This document shows positions 26,305 to 34,032 of a DNA stretch of 64,000 nucleotides, one piece after another. Positions within the stretch are counted from its first letter, which is position 1, and each line of letters begins with the position of its first letter. The stretch is from Ruminococcus sp. Lineage in GTDB: Bacteria > Bacillota > Clostridia > Oscillospirales > Acutalibacteraceae. The position numbers were made by a program, and so were the translations under genes. The stretch covers positions 208,718 through 272,717 of the forward strand of contig JAFLSK010000001.1 in assembly GCA_022510945.1 (NCBI GenBank), given 5' to 3'. The notes beneath the pieces are model-generated. The model was not told the origin of the DNA, ran no database searches, and saw only the letters and a program-made list of their open reading frames with translations.

Positions 26305-27045
26305 TTACACACCGCCGAATCGACGGTTGCGCTGATTAAATAATTTTATAGCTTCGTCTAAATCATCTGTAGTAAAATCAGGCCAAAGCTTGTTCATAAT
26401 TACAAATTCCGTGTATGCAGCCTGCCAAAGCATAAAGTTCGAGATACGGTACTCTCCCGACGGACGAATAATAAGGTCTGGGTCAGGCTGGCCGGCAGTA
26501 TAGAGATGGTCGGAGACGGTTTTCTCATCAATAGAGTTTATGTCGATACTTCCGTCTTTAACCCCCTCGGATATTGATTTTACGGCGCGAACAAGCTCGT
26601 CGCGACTACCATAGTTCATCGCAATGTTCAGAACCATACCGTCTCTGTCCTTGGATTCCTCTTCGTTCTCTACCATAAGGGCTCGAAGGTCATCATCGAA
26701 CTGAGACTTGTCGCCTATAAAACGAACAACAATAGTGTCGTCCTTGAAGTCGCTGAGCGCTTCTTCAAGGTAGTCCTTGAAAAGGCGCATAAGAGCAGAA
26801 ACTTCGTCGGCAGGTCTCCTCCAGTTTTCGGTGGAAAAGGCGTAAACGGTGAGATATTTTATACCGATATCGCTGCAGTAGCGCGTAATGGTACGGAAAA
26901 CTTTCGCACCTGCTCTATGTCCTGCGGAACGCGGAAGCATACGGCTTTTTGCCCATCTTCCGTTGCCGTCCATTATAATTCCTATGTGCTCAGGCAAAAC
27001 TAAACCGGAGTAGTCCTGCTTTTCTTTCTTCTTAAAAAGAGCCAT
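26305..27045 (-). CDS. uppS: Undecaprenyl diphosphate synthase UppS
   Basis: UppS extends farnesyl diphosphate with eight isopentenyl units in cis to give the C55 carrier for peptidoglycan and teichoic acids. The 246-residue protein has IIMDGNGRWAKSR (catalytic Asp26), TVYAFSTENWRRP, NYGSRDEL and DLIIRPSGEYRISNFMLWQ. The start overlaps the frr stop (TAATG). Confidence 0.97.
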   Translation of the reverse strand: MALFKKKEKQDYSGLVLPEHIGIIMDGNGRWAKSRMLPRSAGHRAGAKVFRTITRYCSDIGIKYLTVYAFSTENWRRPADEVSALMRLFKDYLEEALSDFKDDTIVVRFIGDKSQFDDDLRALMVENEEESKDRDGMVLNIAMNYGSRDELVRAVKSISEGVKDGSIDINSIDEKTVSDHLYTAGQPDPDLIIRPSGEYRISNFMLWQAAYTEFVIMNKLWPDFTTDDLDEAIKLFNQRNRRFGGV

Positions 27046-27599
27046 TACAGTGCCATAATCTCTTTCTGTTTATCAGACGAGATAGCATCTGCCTTCTTGA
27101 TAAACTTATCTGTGAGATCCTGCGCTCTCTTCTCGCCGTCCTTGAGGTCGTCCTCGGTGAGGTCACCGTTCTTCTTCATCTTCTTGAGCTCGTCGAGTGT
27201 GTCGCGACGAACGTTACGAATCTGAACCTTTGTACCCTCTGCAATCTTAGAAACATCTTTTACGATTTCCTTACGTCTGTCCTCTGTAAGCGGCGGGAAA
27301 TTAAGACGAATAAGCTTGCCGTCGTTCTGGGGATTAATTCCGATGTCGGACGATAAAATAGCCTTATTGATTTCACCCAGAATAGACGCGTCCCACGGCT
27401 GGATTGTGATTGTTCTTGCCTCGGGAACGGATACGGACGCAACCTGATTTATCGGAGTCTGAGTTCCGTAATAGTCAACCTTAACCTTATCGAGAATAGC
27501 AGGGTTAGCGCGGCCTGCGCGAATTGACTTGTATTCATCGGCGAGATGGTCGATTCTTCTCTGCATTCTTTCTTCGGATTTCTTTAATAATTCTTTCAT
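27045..27599 (-). CDS. frr: Ribosome recycling factor
   Basis: RRF splits post-termination ribosomes with EF-G. The 184-residue length is standard. Conserved stretches are IRAGRANPAILDKV, VDYYGTQTPINQVASV, ITIQPWDAS, KLIRLNFPPLTEDRRKE and VRNVRRD. A GGAGG ribosome site precedes the ATG. The pyrH-frr-uppS-cdsA order is typical of Firmicutes. Confidence 0.98.
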   Translation of the reverse strand: MKELLKKSEERMQRRIDHLADEYKSIRAGRANPAILDKVKVDYYGTQTPINQVASVSVPEARTITIQPWDASILGEINKAILSSDIGINPQNDGKLIRLNFPPLTEDRRKEIVKDVSKIAEGTKVQIRNVRRDTLDELKKMKKNGDLTEDDLKDGEKRAQDLTDKFIKKADAISSDKQKEIMAL

Positions 27600-27636
27600 A
27601 GAAATATCCTCCTAAATCTGTATTATTATCTGTAAA

Positions 27637-28341
27637 TTAATCTACAAGTGTGCCGATTGTCTCGCCTGTAACAGCCTTATAAATATTTTCAGGCTCGTCA
27701 ATGCTGAACACGAGAATCGGGATAGCGTTCTCTCTACACAGTGACGCTGCGGCACTGTCCATAACGCCGAGGTCCTTATTAAGTACGTCAAAGAACGAAA
27801 TATGGTCGAACTTAACAGCGTCGGGGTTCTTCTTGGGGTCGCTGTCATAAACACCGTCAACCATAGTAGCTTTCATAACTACATCGGCTTCTATCTCGGC
27901 AGCGCGGAGAGCGGCGGCTGTGTCTGTACTGAAGAACGGGTTACCCGTACCGCAGCCGAATACAACAACTCTGCCCTTTTCGAGGTGACGAACAGCTTTG
28001 CCGCGGATATAAGGCTCAGCAACCTGACGCATCGAAACAGCGGTCTGGACGCGAACGTCAACTCCGAGTGCCTCAAGAGAATCGGCAACGCCGAGAGCGT
28101 TAATCGCAGTTGCAAGCATACCAATGTGGTCGGCGCGTGTTCTGTCCATAGAGCCCGAACTTCTGCCTCTCCAGAAGTTTCCGCCGCCTACTACGATTGC
28201 AATTTCCGCACCCATATCGTTGAGGCGCTTAATAGGCTCACAAATTTTAGTAACGGTATCGAAGTCGATACCTGTTTTTTTGTTACCCGCAAGAGATTCG
28301 CCTGAGAGCTTTAAAAGTATTCTCTTATATTTTAATTCCAT
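27637..28341 (-). CDS. pyrH: UMP kinase PyrH
   Basis: PyrH phosphorylates UMP to UDP and belongs to the amino acid kinase fold. [11 protein letters not shown] is the N-terminal phosphate motif; [11 protein letters not shown] and [14 protein letters not shown] mark the nucleotide site, and [22 protein letters not shown] is diagnostic. The second in-frame ATG, at 28341, lies nine bases after GGAG and is chosen as start (234 residues); the ATG at 28356 has no ribosome site. It begins a unit downstream of the tsf terminator. Confidence 0.96.
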   Translation of the reverse strand: MELKYKRILLKLSGESLAGNKKTGIDFDTVTKICEPIKRLNDMGAEIAIVVGGGNFWRGRSSGSMDRTRADHIGMLATAINALGVADSLEALGVDVRVQTAVSMRQVAEPYIRGKAVRHLEKGRVVVFGCGTGNPFFSTDTAAALRAAEIEADVVMKATMVDGVYDSDPKKNPDAVKFDHISFFDVLNKDLGVMDSAAASLCRENAIPILVFSIDEPENIYKAVTGETIGTLVD

Positions 28342-28403
28342 TTTATTCAACTCCATTTCACGGTATAAATATAGTTGTAATAATTTTACTCTATCACGGT
28401 TTT

Positions 28404-28480
28404 ATTATAACGCTGTAAAGGAATTAAAATACATATTTTGGATACATTTTTGTAATATTGTACAAAAAAATGACAATCAA
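28404..28480 (-). promoter_or_regulatory. Candidate promoters for pyrH operon
   Basis: Two weak to moderate candidates lie on the minus strand. One is TTGATT (28480-28475), a 17-base gap, then TATTAC (28457-28452). The other is a perfect TATAAT (28409-28404) with a poor -35 (TGTATT, 18-base gap). Because a terminator separates tsf from pyrH, at least one promoter is expected here. The 28357-28507 spacer is otherwise AT-rich with no other recognisable feature. Confidence 0.45.
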
Positions 28481-28501
28481 GGTGTAAATTTATTTAACAA
28501 A

Positions 28502-28528
28502 CAAAAAGAGGGTGGATAAACCACCCTC
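28502..28528 (-). terminator. Intrinsic terminator of rpsB-tsf
   Basis: GAGGGTGG (28508-28515) pairs with CCACCCTC (28521-28528) with a five-base loop, followed on the minus strand by TTTTTG. It lies about 20 bases beyond the tsf stop. Confidence 0.9.
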
Positions 28529-28546
28529 AAAAGTCTTTAGAAAAGA

Positions 28547-29455
28547 TTATTTTGTCATTGAAGCAACTTCTGCTGCGAAGTCGTCCTGACGCTTCTCAAG
28601 GCCCTCGCCCTTCTCGAAACGAACAAAGGACTTAATCTCGATAGAACCGCCGAGCTGCTTAGCAACGGAATCAACGTACTGCTTAACAGTCTGCTTGTTG
28701 TCCTTAACGAACTCCTGGTCAACTAAGCAGTTTTCCTTGTAGTACTTGTTGATTTTGCCCATTACAATCTTGTCAGCGATAGCCTCGGGCTTACCGGAGT
28801 TGATAACCTCAGCCTTCATAATCTCCTTCTCGTGCTCGATAACCTCAGCGGGAACGTCAGCGCGGTTAAGATACTGAGTGCCGAGAGCGGCAATCTGCAT
28901 TGCTACGTCCTTACCGCAGGTTACGAACTCAGCCTTGTCAGAAAGGTCTGTGTCGAAGTTTACAAGAACGCCAATCTTACCGCCCGCGTGAACGTAGGAT
29001 ACACAAGCACCCTCATAACGCTCGAAGCGACGAATCTTGATGTTCTCGCCGATAACCTGAATCTTCTCGCGGAGAAGCTCGTCAACTGTCATATCTGTGC
29101 CTGCTGCTTTTAAAGCAAGGAGAGCGTCGATATCAGCGGAATTGTTCTCTAAAATTGTAGCTGCAACTGTCTCTACGAAAGTCATAAAGTCAGCGTTCTT
29201 AGCTACGAAGTCAGTCTCAGCGTTAACCTCAACTACTACACCTGTTTTATTATCAGCGGAAGTTGTAGCGTAAGCTACGCCCTCAGCGGCAATTCTCGAA
29301 GCCTTCTTGGCAACCTTTGCGAGACCCTGCTCACGAAGGATGTCAACTGCCTTGTCCATATCACCGTCAGCCTCTACGAGAGCCTTTTTGCAGTCCATCA
29401 TACCGCAACCGGTCTTTTCTCTTAAGGACTTAACGTCCTGAGCTGTAAAGTTCAT
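28547..29455 (-). CDS. tsf: Elongation factor Ts
   Basis: EF-Ts recharges EF-Tu with GTP. The 302-residue protein starts FTAQDVKSLREKTGCGMMDCKKAL, the UBA-like domain. It contains the core Thr-Asp-Phe-Val signature EVNAETDFVAKN and the second dimerisation-core subdomain. A ribosome site (AAAGGATTG) lies upstream. It is the second gene of the rpsB-tsf operon and ends at a strong terminator. Confidence 0.98.
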   Translation of the reverse strand: MNFTAQDVKSLREKTGCGMMDCKKALVEADGDMDKAVDILREQGLAKVAKKASRIAAEGVAYATTSADNKTGVVVEVNAETDFVAKNADFMTFVETVAATILENNSADIDALLALKAAGTDMTVDELLREKIQVIGENIKIRRFERYEGACVSYVHAGGKIGVLVNFDTDLSDKAEFVTCGKDVAMQIAALGTQYLNRADVPAEVIEHEKEIMKAEVINSGKPEAIADKIVMGKINKYYKENCLVDQEFVKDNKQTVKQYVDSVAKQLGGSIEIKSFVRFEKGEGLEKRQDDFAAEVASMTK

Positions 29456-29492
29456 CTATATTCAATCCTTTCGATAATTCTTTTTTAGAAAA

Positions 29493-30233
29493 TTATTCCT
29501 CTGTCTCAGCCTCAGCCTCTGCCTCGTCGTCGCGAGCTGCTGCGCCCATCTGACCCTCGCGGCCCTCGATAATAGCGTCAGCCATTGCGCCGGCAATAAG
29601 CTTTACTGCGCGGATAGCGTCGTCGTTACCCGGGATAACGTAGTCAATCTCGTCGGGATCGCAGTTTGTGTCAACGATAGCGACAACAGGGATACCGAGC
29701 TTCTTAGCCTCAGCTACGGCAATCTTCTCTTTTCTCGGGTCTACGATAAACATAGCGCCGGGCATCTCGGGCATATCCTTGATACCGCCCATAAACTTCT
29801 CGAGCTTATCAATCTCGAGGTTGAGCTTGATAACTTCCTTCTTGGGAAGAAGATCAAATGTGCCGTCCTCCTGCATAGCACGAAGCTGCTTAAGACGAGC
29901 GATTCTCTTGCGGATAGTTGTGAAGTTTGTGAGCATACCGCCGAGCCATCTTGCGTTTACATAGTATGCGCCTGCGCGCTCAGCCTCTTCCTTAATGGAA
30001 TCCTGAGCCTGCTTTTTTGTACCAACGAACAGAACGTTCTTGCCGTCCATTGATAATTCCTTTACGAAGTTGTAAGCCTCGTCGAGCTTCTTAACGGTCT
30101 TCTGAAGATCGATGATGTAGATACCGTTACGCTCTGTGAAGATGTACTCTGCCATCTTAGGGTTCCAGCGTCTTGTCTGGTGACCGAAGTGAACACCTGC
30201 TTCAAGAAGCTGTTTCATGGATACTGCTGCCAT
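29493..30233 (-). CDS. rpsB: 30S ribosomal protein S2
   Basis: S2 is a late-assembling 30S protein. The 246-residue protein has [22 protein letters not shown] at the start, [27 protein letters not shown] and [13 protein letters not shown], and ends in an acidic tail ([12 protein letters not shown]). AAGGAGG precedes the ATG. It is transcribed with tsf from a promoter at 30354-30382. A structured leader that resembles the known S2 autoregulatory leader lies between. Confidence 0.98.
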   Translation of the reverse strand: MAAVSMKQLLEAGVHFGHQTRRWNPKMAEYIFTERNGIYIIDLQKTVKKLDEAYNFVKELSMDGKNVLFVGTKKQAQDSIKEEAERAGAYYVNARWLGGMLTNFTTIRKRIARLKQLRAMQEDGTFDLLPKKEVIKLNLEIDKLEKFMGGIKDMPEMPGAMFIVDPRKEKIAVAEAKKLGIPVVAIVDTNCDPDEIDYVIPGNDDAIRAVKLIAGAMADAIIEGREGQMGAAARDDEAEAEAETEE

Positions 30234-30261
30234 AATATTATTCCTCCTTAGGTTAAAACCT

Positions 30262-30336
30262 CCGCCGGGCCTTTGTTTTTATCGGTTACTGCGCGGGCTG
30301 TATCCTTCCCGCGTCACCTCGCCGATAGACCCGAAC
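30262..30336 (-). ncRNA. Ribosomal protein S2 (rpsB) leader RNA
   Basis: Between promoter and rpsB the minus strand folds into three stacked helices. CGGGTC (30333-30328) pairs with GGCCCG (30271-30266), TATCGG (30327-30322) with CCGATA (30285-30280), and CGCGGG (30313-30308) with CCCGCG (30297-30292). Internal loops contain CGAGGTGA and CAGTAA, and the tip contains AAGGATACAG. This nested form and the position match S2 protein-binding leaders described in Firmicutes; S2 probably binds it to repress its own operon. Confidence 0.75.
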
Positions 30337-30353
30337 GTGCGAAATGCTCTAGT

Positions 30354-30382
30354 ATTATACCACCGAATAAAGAAAAAATCAA
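30354..30382 (-). promoter_or_regulatory. Sigma-A promoter of rpsB-tsf
   Basis: TTGATT (30382-30377) and TATAAT (30359-30354) on the minus strand are 17 bases apart. The -35 box lies inside the 3' arm and T-run of the terminator at 30373-30408. Confidence 0.85.
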
Positions 30383-30408
30383 GCATTATTTTCCAAATGC
30401 TTGATTTT
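30373..30408 (-). terminator. Intrinsic terminator of the SleB-like gene
   Basis: AAAATCAAGCATT (30375-30387) pairs with AATGCTTGATTTT (30396-30408). On the minus strand a run of six T follows. It lies 17 bases beyond the stop of the hydrolase gene and shares bases with the rpsB -35 box. Confidence 0.8.
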
Positions 30409-30424
30409 ATTATATATTAAATTA

Positions 30425-31276
30425 TTACCATCTATCAAAGAATTTTACGTTACCGTAGGATACGATGAACTGTTGACTTTCGTGCCACGCGTTATCAACC
30501 ATATTTGTAGCGTAAAAATAGAGCACTCTGTGCTGAACTGCGTAGCCGTCACTGTCAAAAATGAAGGATACAGCGTTCTTTACGCTTTGGGTAGGCTTTT
30601 TAGCGGTGGAGCCGGTGTACTGGTAAGAGCTGATAATCTCATCAATTGAGCTTGTGCCGGAAAGCGCCATACTGTCGCGGATTGCTTGTGCTACAAGAGC
30701 AGAGCCTGTATATCCGAGCGAACCCGCCTCACCCATTACGAGTCTTTCAAGCTTTTCCCTATCGTATTCAGAAAGGCTTATGTGAGCAGGTGTGTAGGAA
30801 GCGTCTACGTTAGTTATGGAAAGCAGTCCGTAGTTTTTAGCTACAGATACAACGGACGGAGCCTCTGTGGGAGCCTCGGTCGGGGCTTCTGTAGGTGCTT
30901 CTGTTACCGCTGCGATTGTTGCGGGCTCGGTTGCGGTAGTTGTCGGAGTAGTTTCGTTTACTTTCTGTTCAGCTTTTTCCTCGACCTTTTTAGAGGTACT
31001 TTCCTTCTTTGTTTGCTTTCTTTCGTCAGACTTAGCAATTACGTCAGAAAAAACGTCCGCGCTGCCTATGCTGAATGTGGCGTTCTTTTTGCTTGTTACC
31101 GCCTCAACGTTCTGCACAAGCGTTACGCTCGGGATAACTATAGCCGAGAACACAATCAACACGGAAACGAAAATCGAGCCTAACTTCGAATACTTCTTTG
31201 TGTTGTTTTCACGTTTTGCATACTTGCAATGTGTTTTTGATTTTGTCTGTAGGTGTTTGTAGTTTGAACTTCTCAA
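30425..31276 (-). CDS. SleB-type cell wall hydrolase (Hydrolase_2) with membrane anchor
   Basis: The 283-residue protein has a basic N-terminus and one transmembrane segment (about residues 32-56). A Lys/Glu/Thr-rich stalk follows with four TEAP repeats (125-140). The C-terminal domain (about 167-283) has the hydrolase_2 pattern: SEYDREKLERLVMGEAG with the likely catalytic Glu183, then ALVAQAIRDSM. SleB and CwlJ relatives degrade spore cortex or peptidoglycan, so an extracellular or forespore-membrane wall-lytic role is expected. The start is a TTG at 31276 with AGGAGG seven bases upstream; this is the only well-placed ribosome site. It may be a vegetative or a sporulation enzyme; the sequence does not decide. 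Confidence 0.85.
   Translation of the reverse strand: MRSSNYKHLQTKSKTHCKYAKRENNTKKYSKLGSIFVSVLIVFSAIVIPSVTLVQNVEAVTSKKNATFSIGSADVFSDVIAKSDERKQTKKESTSKKVEEKAEQKVNETTPTTTATEPATIAAVTEAPTEAPTEAPTEAPSVVSVAKNYGLLSITNVDASYTPAHISLSEYDREKLERLVMGEAGSLGYTGSALVAQAIRDSMALSGTSSIDEIISSYQYTGSTAKKPTQSVKNAVSFIFDSDGYAVQHRVLYFYATNMVDNAWHESQQFIVSYGNVKFFDRW
30857..30904 (-). repeat. In-frame TEAP tetrapeptide repeat, four copies
   Basis: Four tandem 12-base units encode TEAPTEAPTEAPTEAP in the stalk of the wall hydrolase. Codon use varies between copies. Such repeats form extended wall-spanning linkers and can change in copy number. Confidence 0.85.
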
Positions 31277-31535
31277 AATTTTTCCTCCTATTGAGTGCGC
31301 TCTAAATCACTACGCATCTTTAGTCGTCAATATTTTGTTGGTTCACACAATTTCATTTCGCCGATATTAAAACATACATTCAAAAATTTTGCAAGTTTTC
31401 GTCAGCCGAAATTCGGTTACAATCGTAACAGTTTGTAATTGTATTTCTTTTAAGTGAAAATTGTGTTGGTAATGTTCAACAAAATTAACAGTGATGCTAT
31501 AAAAGTTTTACAAAAGAGGGAGAAAACACTAATTT
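31277..31535. other. AT-rich spacer upstream of SleB-like gene
   Basis: The 259 bases between ylmC and the hydrolase gene hold no credible open frame. A possible minus-strand promoter is TTGCAA, an 18-base gap and TAATAT, roughly 100 bases before the hydrolase start. A long untranslated leader would result. I looked for a c-di-AMP (ydaO-type) riboswitch, common before wall hydrolases, and did not recognise one. Confidence 0.4.
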
Positions 31536-31823
31536 TTAAAAAACTTTAAAAAAACCGCCTTTTTTAGTGTTTCTTCGGTGTTTTTCAGAGTTGAAGTCAA
31601 CGAGAATAGTATCCTCACCGATTAGTTCTATTTTGTCCCACGGAATTACGCAATCGTCCTTTCTGCCGAACAGACCGAAGCACTTGAGTCTGCCGTAGAT
31701 AATGAGAGAATATATGCGGGCAGATTGTGTGTCAATCTCAAGATCATCTACATATCCTATGCGGCAGCCGTTGCGTCTGCTAATCACTTCCTTATGGCGC
31801 AGAGTTGATAAACAGCAGTTCAT
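31536..31823 (-). CDS. YlmC/YmxH family PRC-barrel sporulation protein
   Basis: The 95-residue protein matches the YlmC/YmxH family of small PRC-barrel proteins found in spore-formers. It has LRHKEVISRRNGCRIGYVDDLEID at the N-terminus and YGRLKCFGLFGRKDDCVIPWDKIELIGEDTILVDF in the middle. The exact role is unknown; conservation with sporulation genes suggests a spore-related function. The ATG at 31823 has a weak GAAAGG about 11 bases upstream. It is divergent from degV with 88 bases between. Confidence 0.8.
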   Translation of the reverse strand: MNCCLSTLRHKEVISRRNGCRIGYVDDLEIDTQSARIYSLIIYGRLKCFGLFGRKDDCVIPWDKIELIGEDTILVDFNSEKHRRNTKKGGFFKVF

Positions 31824-31840
31824 ATGTATTACAACCTTTC

Positions 31841-31869
31841 TTGACTTTTAGAAAAGACTTTATTATAAT
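31841..31869 (+). promoter_or_regulatory. Sigma-A promoter for degV-family gene
   Basis: TTGACT (31841-31846), a 17-base gap and a perfect TATAAT (31864-31869). Transcription would begin near 31876, about 36 bases before the ATG. Confidence 0.85.
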
Positions 31870-31911
31870 TTATATGTTGAAAACAGATTTATATTACTCA
31901 AGGAGGTAATT

Positions 31912-32796
31912 ATGAGTAAATACGGAGAATATGTTCTCATAACAGATTCCACCTGTGATATGCCTGCGAAATTAGCAGAACATTATAATCTTGAGGTTTT
32001 CCCTATGGTTTTCCTTATGCAAGGAAAGGCATATAGCCACTATCTCGACGCAAGGGAAATGAGTCTCAAGGAGTTTTATTCAAAATTAAAGTCGGGCGTT
32101 CTCTCCCAGACAACACAGATAAGCTACCATTCATATATGGAGTTCTTCGAGCCCTTCCTCAAGAGCGGCAAGGACGTGCTTTATATATGCTTCTCTTCGG
32201 GATTAAGCGGCACATACAACACAAGCAAAATCGCTGCAAGAGACCTGCTCGAGAAATATCCCGACAGAAAAATCAATATTGTTGACTCGAGATGCGCGTC
32301 TGTAGGCGAAGGCCTTCTTATGTATCACATCTGTGAGAAATATGTTAACGATAAACCCGATATGACAGAGCTTACGGATTACGCGGAGAGTATTAAGTTT
32401 AATGTATGCCACTGGTTTGTTGTTGATGATATTGAGCAGCTCAAGCGCGGCGGAAGAATTTCCGCTCTTACGGCTACATTCGCAAAGGCTCTGCAGATTA
32501 AGCCCTTAATCAGCGTTGACAACGACGGAAAGCTTGTTAACGTCGGCAAGGTGAGAGGCTCGAACAACGTGTATGACGTACTAATAAAGAAGCTTGAGAC
32601 CTACGGCGAGGATATTGAAAATCAGGTTGTCCTCGTAGGACACGCGAATTACCCCGAAGGTGCTCAGGAACTGAAGAAAAGAGTAAAGAAGTTGGTCAAG
32701 GACGTTATCATCTGCGACATTGGACCTGTTATCGGCACACACGTCGGTTCTGGTATGCTTGCACTTCCTTTTATGGGACAGAGAGTTCTTGAGTGA
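31912..32796 (+). CDS. DegV family fatty-acid-binding protein
   Basis: DegV (FakB-type) proteins bind a single fatty acid and can present it to a fatty acid kinase. The 294-residue protein has the family pattern: ITDSTCDMPAKLAEHYNLEVFPM, then SQTTQIS, the YICFSSGLSGTYN stretch for the fatty-acid carboxylate, VDSRCASVGEG, and RGGRISALTATFAKALQIKPLI. AAGGAGG precedes the ATG and a strong promoter lies upstream. It is a single-gene unit ended by a hairpin at 32814. No FakA kinase gene lies in the window, so a role in fatty-acid uptake is inferred from family only. Confidence 0.92.
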   Translation: MSKYGEYVLITDSTCDMPAKLAEHYNLEVFPMVFLMQGKAYSHYLDAREMSLKEFYSKLKSGVLSQTTQISYHSYMEFFEPFLKSGKDVLYICFSSGLSGTYNTSKIAARDLLEKYPDRKINIVDSRCASVGEGLLMYHICEKYVNDKPDMTELTDYAESIKFNVCHWFVVDDIEQLKRGGRISALTATFAKALQIKPLISVDNDGKLVNVGKVRGSNNVYDVLIKKLETYGEDIENQVVLVGHANYPEGAQELKKRVKKLVKDVIICDIGPVIGTHVGSGMLALPFMGQRVLE

Positions 32797-32813
32797 TAAT
32801 ACACAATATAACA

Positions 32814-32849
32814 AAGCACTTAGCATTTTATATTGCTAAGTGCTTTTTT
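32814..32849 (+). terminator. Intrinsic terminator of degV
   Basis: AAGCACTTAGCA (32814-32825) pairs with TGCTAAGTGCTT (32834-32845), followed by TTTT. It may also end the minus-strand small-gene transcript, though its T-tract in that direction is poor. Confidence 0.85.
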
Positions 32850-32850
32850 C

Positions 32851-33048
32851 TTACTCGAGAATTGTATTCACATAATCCTCTGCCTGCTCAAGCTTTTCGC
32901 TTGTGAAATCTACGGCTTTGTCAGTTAGGTCGTTTATCATTTCAATTGCTGACCTTTCCTTCCTCTTAAGCTCGCGCTTTGCGGATTTTGCAGTACGCTG
33001 TATATCAGAGTTGAGCTCATTAAGATTTCTACTAAGTTCATTATCCAT
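32851..33048 (-). CDS. Small charged helical protein (65 aa), unknown function
   Basis: The product is a 65-residue, highly charged protein predicted to be almost entirely helical, with heptad-like spacing suggesting a coiled coil (DIQRTAKSAKRELKRKERS...). No transmembrane segment or cysteine is present. The ATG at 33048 follows AGGAGGG by five bases, a strong ribosome site; a longer frame to 33072 is not supported. It lies 24 bases after a 27-codon membrane-peptide gene and is divergent from spoIIGA. I do not recognise a family; the neighbourhood hints at a role in sporulation or the envelope but does not show it. Confidence 0.7.
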   Translation of the reverse strand: MDNELSRNLNELNSDIQRTAKSAKRELKRKERSAIEMINDLTDKAVDFTSEKLEQAEDYVNTILE

Positions 33049-33072
33049 TGTATCCCTCCTATGTAAGAACAA

Positions 33073-33156
33073 TTAACTTAGATAATTAATAACCGCAACC
33101 GTTCCCACACCGAAAAGAGTTCCCAGAAAAACGCTAAATACTACATTTAAAAACAT
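33073..33156 (-). CDS. 27-residue single-span membrane peptide
   Basis: A short frame encodes MFLNVVFSVFLGTLFGVGTV followed by AVINYLS, one hydrophobic transmembrane helix and little else. GGGGAG lies six bases before the ATG at 33156. It is directly followed in the same direction by the 65-residue helical protein gene, giving a two-gene unit. Too short for most gene finders; a longer frame to 33306 in the same phase runs into spoIIGA and is not credible. Such peptides often regulate a membrane partner; no partner is evident. Confidence 0.55.
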   Translation of the reverse strand: MFLNVVFSVFLGTLFGVGTVAVINYLS

Positions 33157-33172
33157 TTTATTCTCCCCTATT

Positions 33173-33205
33173 ATGACACCGTTTACACGTCCATAATGCG
33201 ATAAT
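33173..33205 (+). promoter_or_regulatory. Possible spoIIG-type promoter with long spacer
   Basis: ATGACA (33173-33178) and GATAAT (33200-33205) are 21 bases apart, upstream of spoIIGA. The Bacillus spoIIG promoter is known for an unusual 22-base spacer and for activation by Spo0A. No clear Spo0A box (TGTCGAA) was seen, so this is tentative. Confidence 0.35.
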
Positions 33206-33226
33206 AAAGCTGAAAGGAGCATTGGC

Positions 33227-34021
33227 GTGCAAACGATATATGTAGATATTCTTGTCGTAATAAATATGTTCGAGGATTTTCTTCTGCTGTTGTGCGTGAA
33301 GTACATACTAAGGTTAAATATAAAATACTTTAGAATTATTGCAGCAAGCGTTTTGGGCGGACTTTCAAGCGTAAGTGTTCTATTGCCAAATGTAAACTTT
33401 CTGTACAGCGTGGTTATAAAACTGTTATTAGGCTTTGCGCTTTCATTTATAGCGTTCGGCTACGGAAGCAGAAAGAAGTTTATAAAATCATCGCTGACGC
33501 TTATTATGCTGTCGTTTCTGTTCAGTGGTGCGATGATTTTCTTCTACCTTACGGTAAGGCCTAACGGAATGTATATTATAAATGACGTGGTCTACTTCGA
33601 CATATCGCCTGTACTGCTTATTATTTTAACCGTAGTTATTTATTTTATACTTTTTATCTACAGAAAGGTATTTCAAAACCACGCTCACTCGGGGCTTGTT
33701 CACAGCATTAAAATTCTCTATAAGAATAATCAAACTGAATTTAAGTGCAAAACCGACAGTGGTTGCAACGTAAAGGAGCCGTTTTCGGGTTCAAGCGTTA
33801 TAATCGCAGAGAGAGAGCAACTCAGTGACATAGATGTAAATGAGCAGAATCTTCGAATAATCCCTTTTGAAAGCCTCGGCGGCAGCGGTATAATCAAGGG
33901 ATTTAAGGCCGACGAGGTTTATATTGACGGTAAAAAATTAAGTGAAGAAATATATATTGGTATTTGCGACAATGTTATTAAATCGGAAATCAAAGGGCTT
34001 ATGCCTGAAAATATCCAGTAA
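33227..34021 (+). CDS. spoIIGA: Sigma-E processing aspartic peptidase SpoIIGA
   Basis: SpoIIGA is the membrane protease that cleaves pro-sigma-E in the mother cell after a signal from the forespore. The 264-residue protein has five N-terminal transmembrane segments (to about residue 147). A soluble C-terminal aspartic protease domain follows with DSG at 177-179, where Asp177 is the expected catalytic residue. The Bacillus motif is DTGN; here it reads DSGCN, with an extra residue before Asn. The GTG start at 33227 follows AAAGGAG by seven bases. It lies 11 bases upstream of sigE, as in all spoIIG operons. Confidence 0.94.
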   Translation: MQTIYVDILVVINMFEDFLLLLCVKYILRLNIKYFRIIAASVLGGLSSVSVLLPNVNFLYSVVIKLLLGFALSFIAFGYGSRKKFIKSSLTLIMLSFLFSGAMIFFYLTVRPNGMYIINDVVYFDISPVLLIILTVVIYFILFIYRKVFQNHAHSGLVHSIKILYKNNQTEFKCKTDSGCNVKEPFSGSSVIIAEREQLSDIDVNEQNLRIIPFESLGGSGIIKGFKADEVYIDGKKLSEEIYIGICDNVIKSEIKGLMPENIQ

Positions 34022-34032
34022 GGAATGATTTT

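Noticed and set aside
31277..31535. Possible c-di-AMP (ydaO-type) riboswitch before the SleB-like gene
   Set aside because: Such riboswitches often precede wall hydrolases, but the spacer is AT-rich and I could not find the conserved GC-containing core or helices.
32203..32826. Minus-strand frames opposite degV
   Set aside because: Antisense shadows of a well-conserved DegV protein, without ribosome sites.
33157..33306. N-terminal extension of the small membrane peptide to 77 residues
   Set aside because: The extension has no ribosome site, runs antisense into spoIIGA and has no coherent sequence; the ATG at 33156 with GGGGAG is much better.
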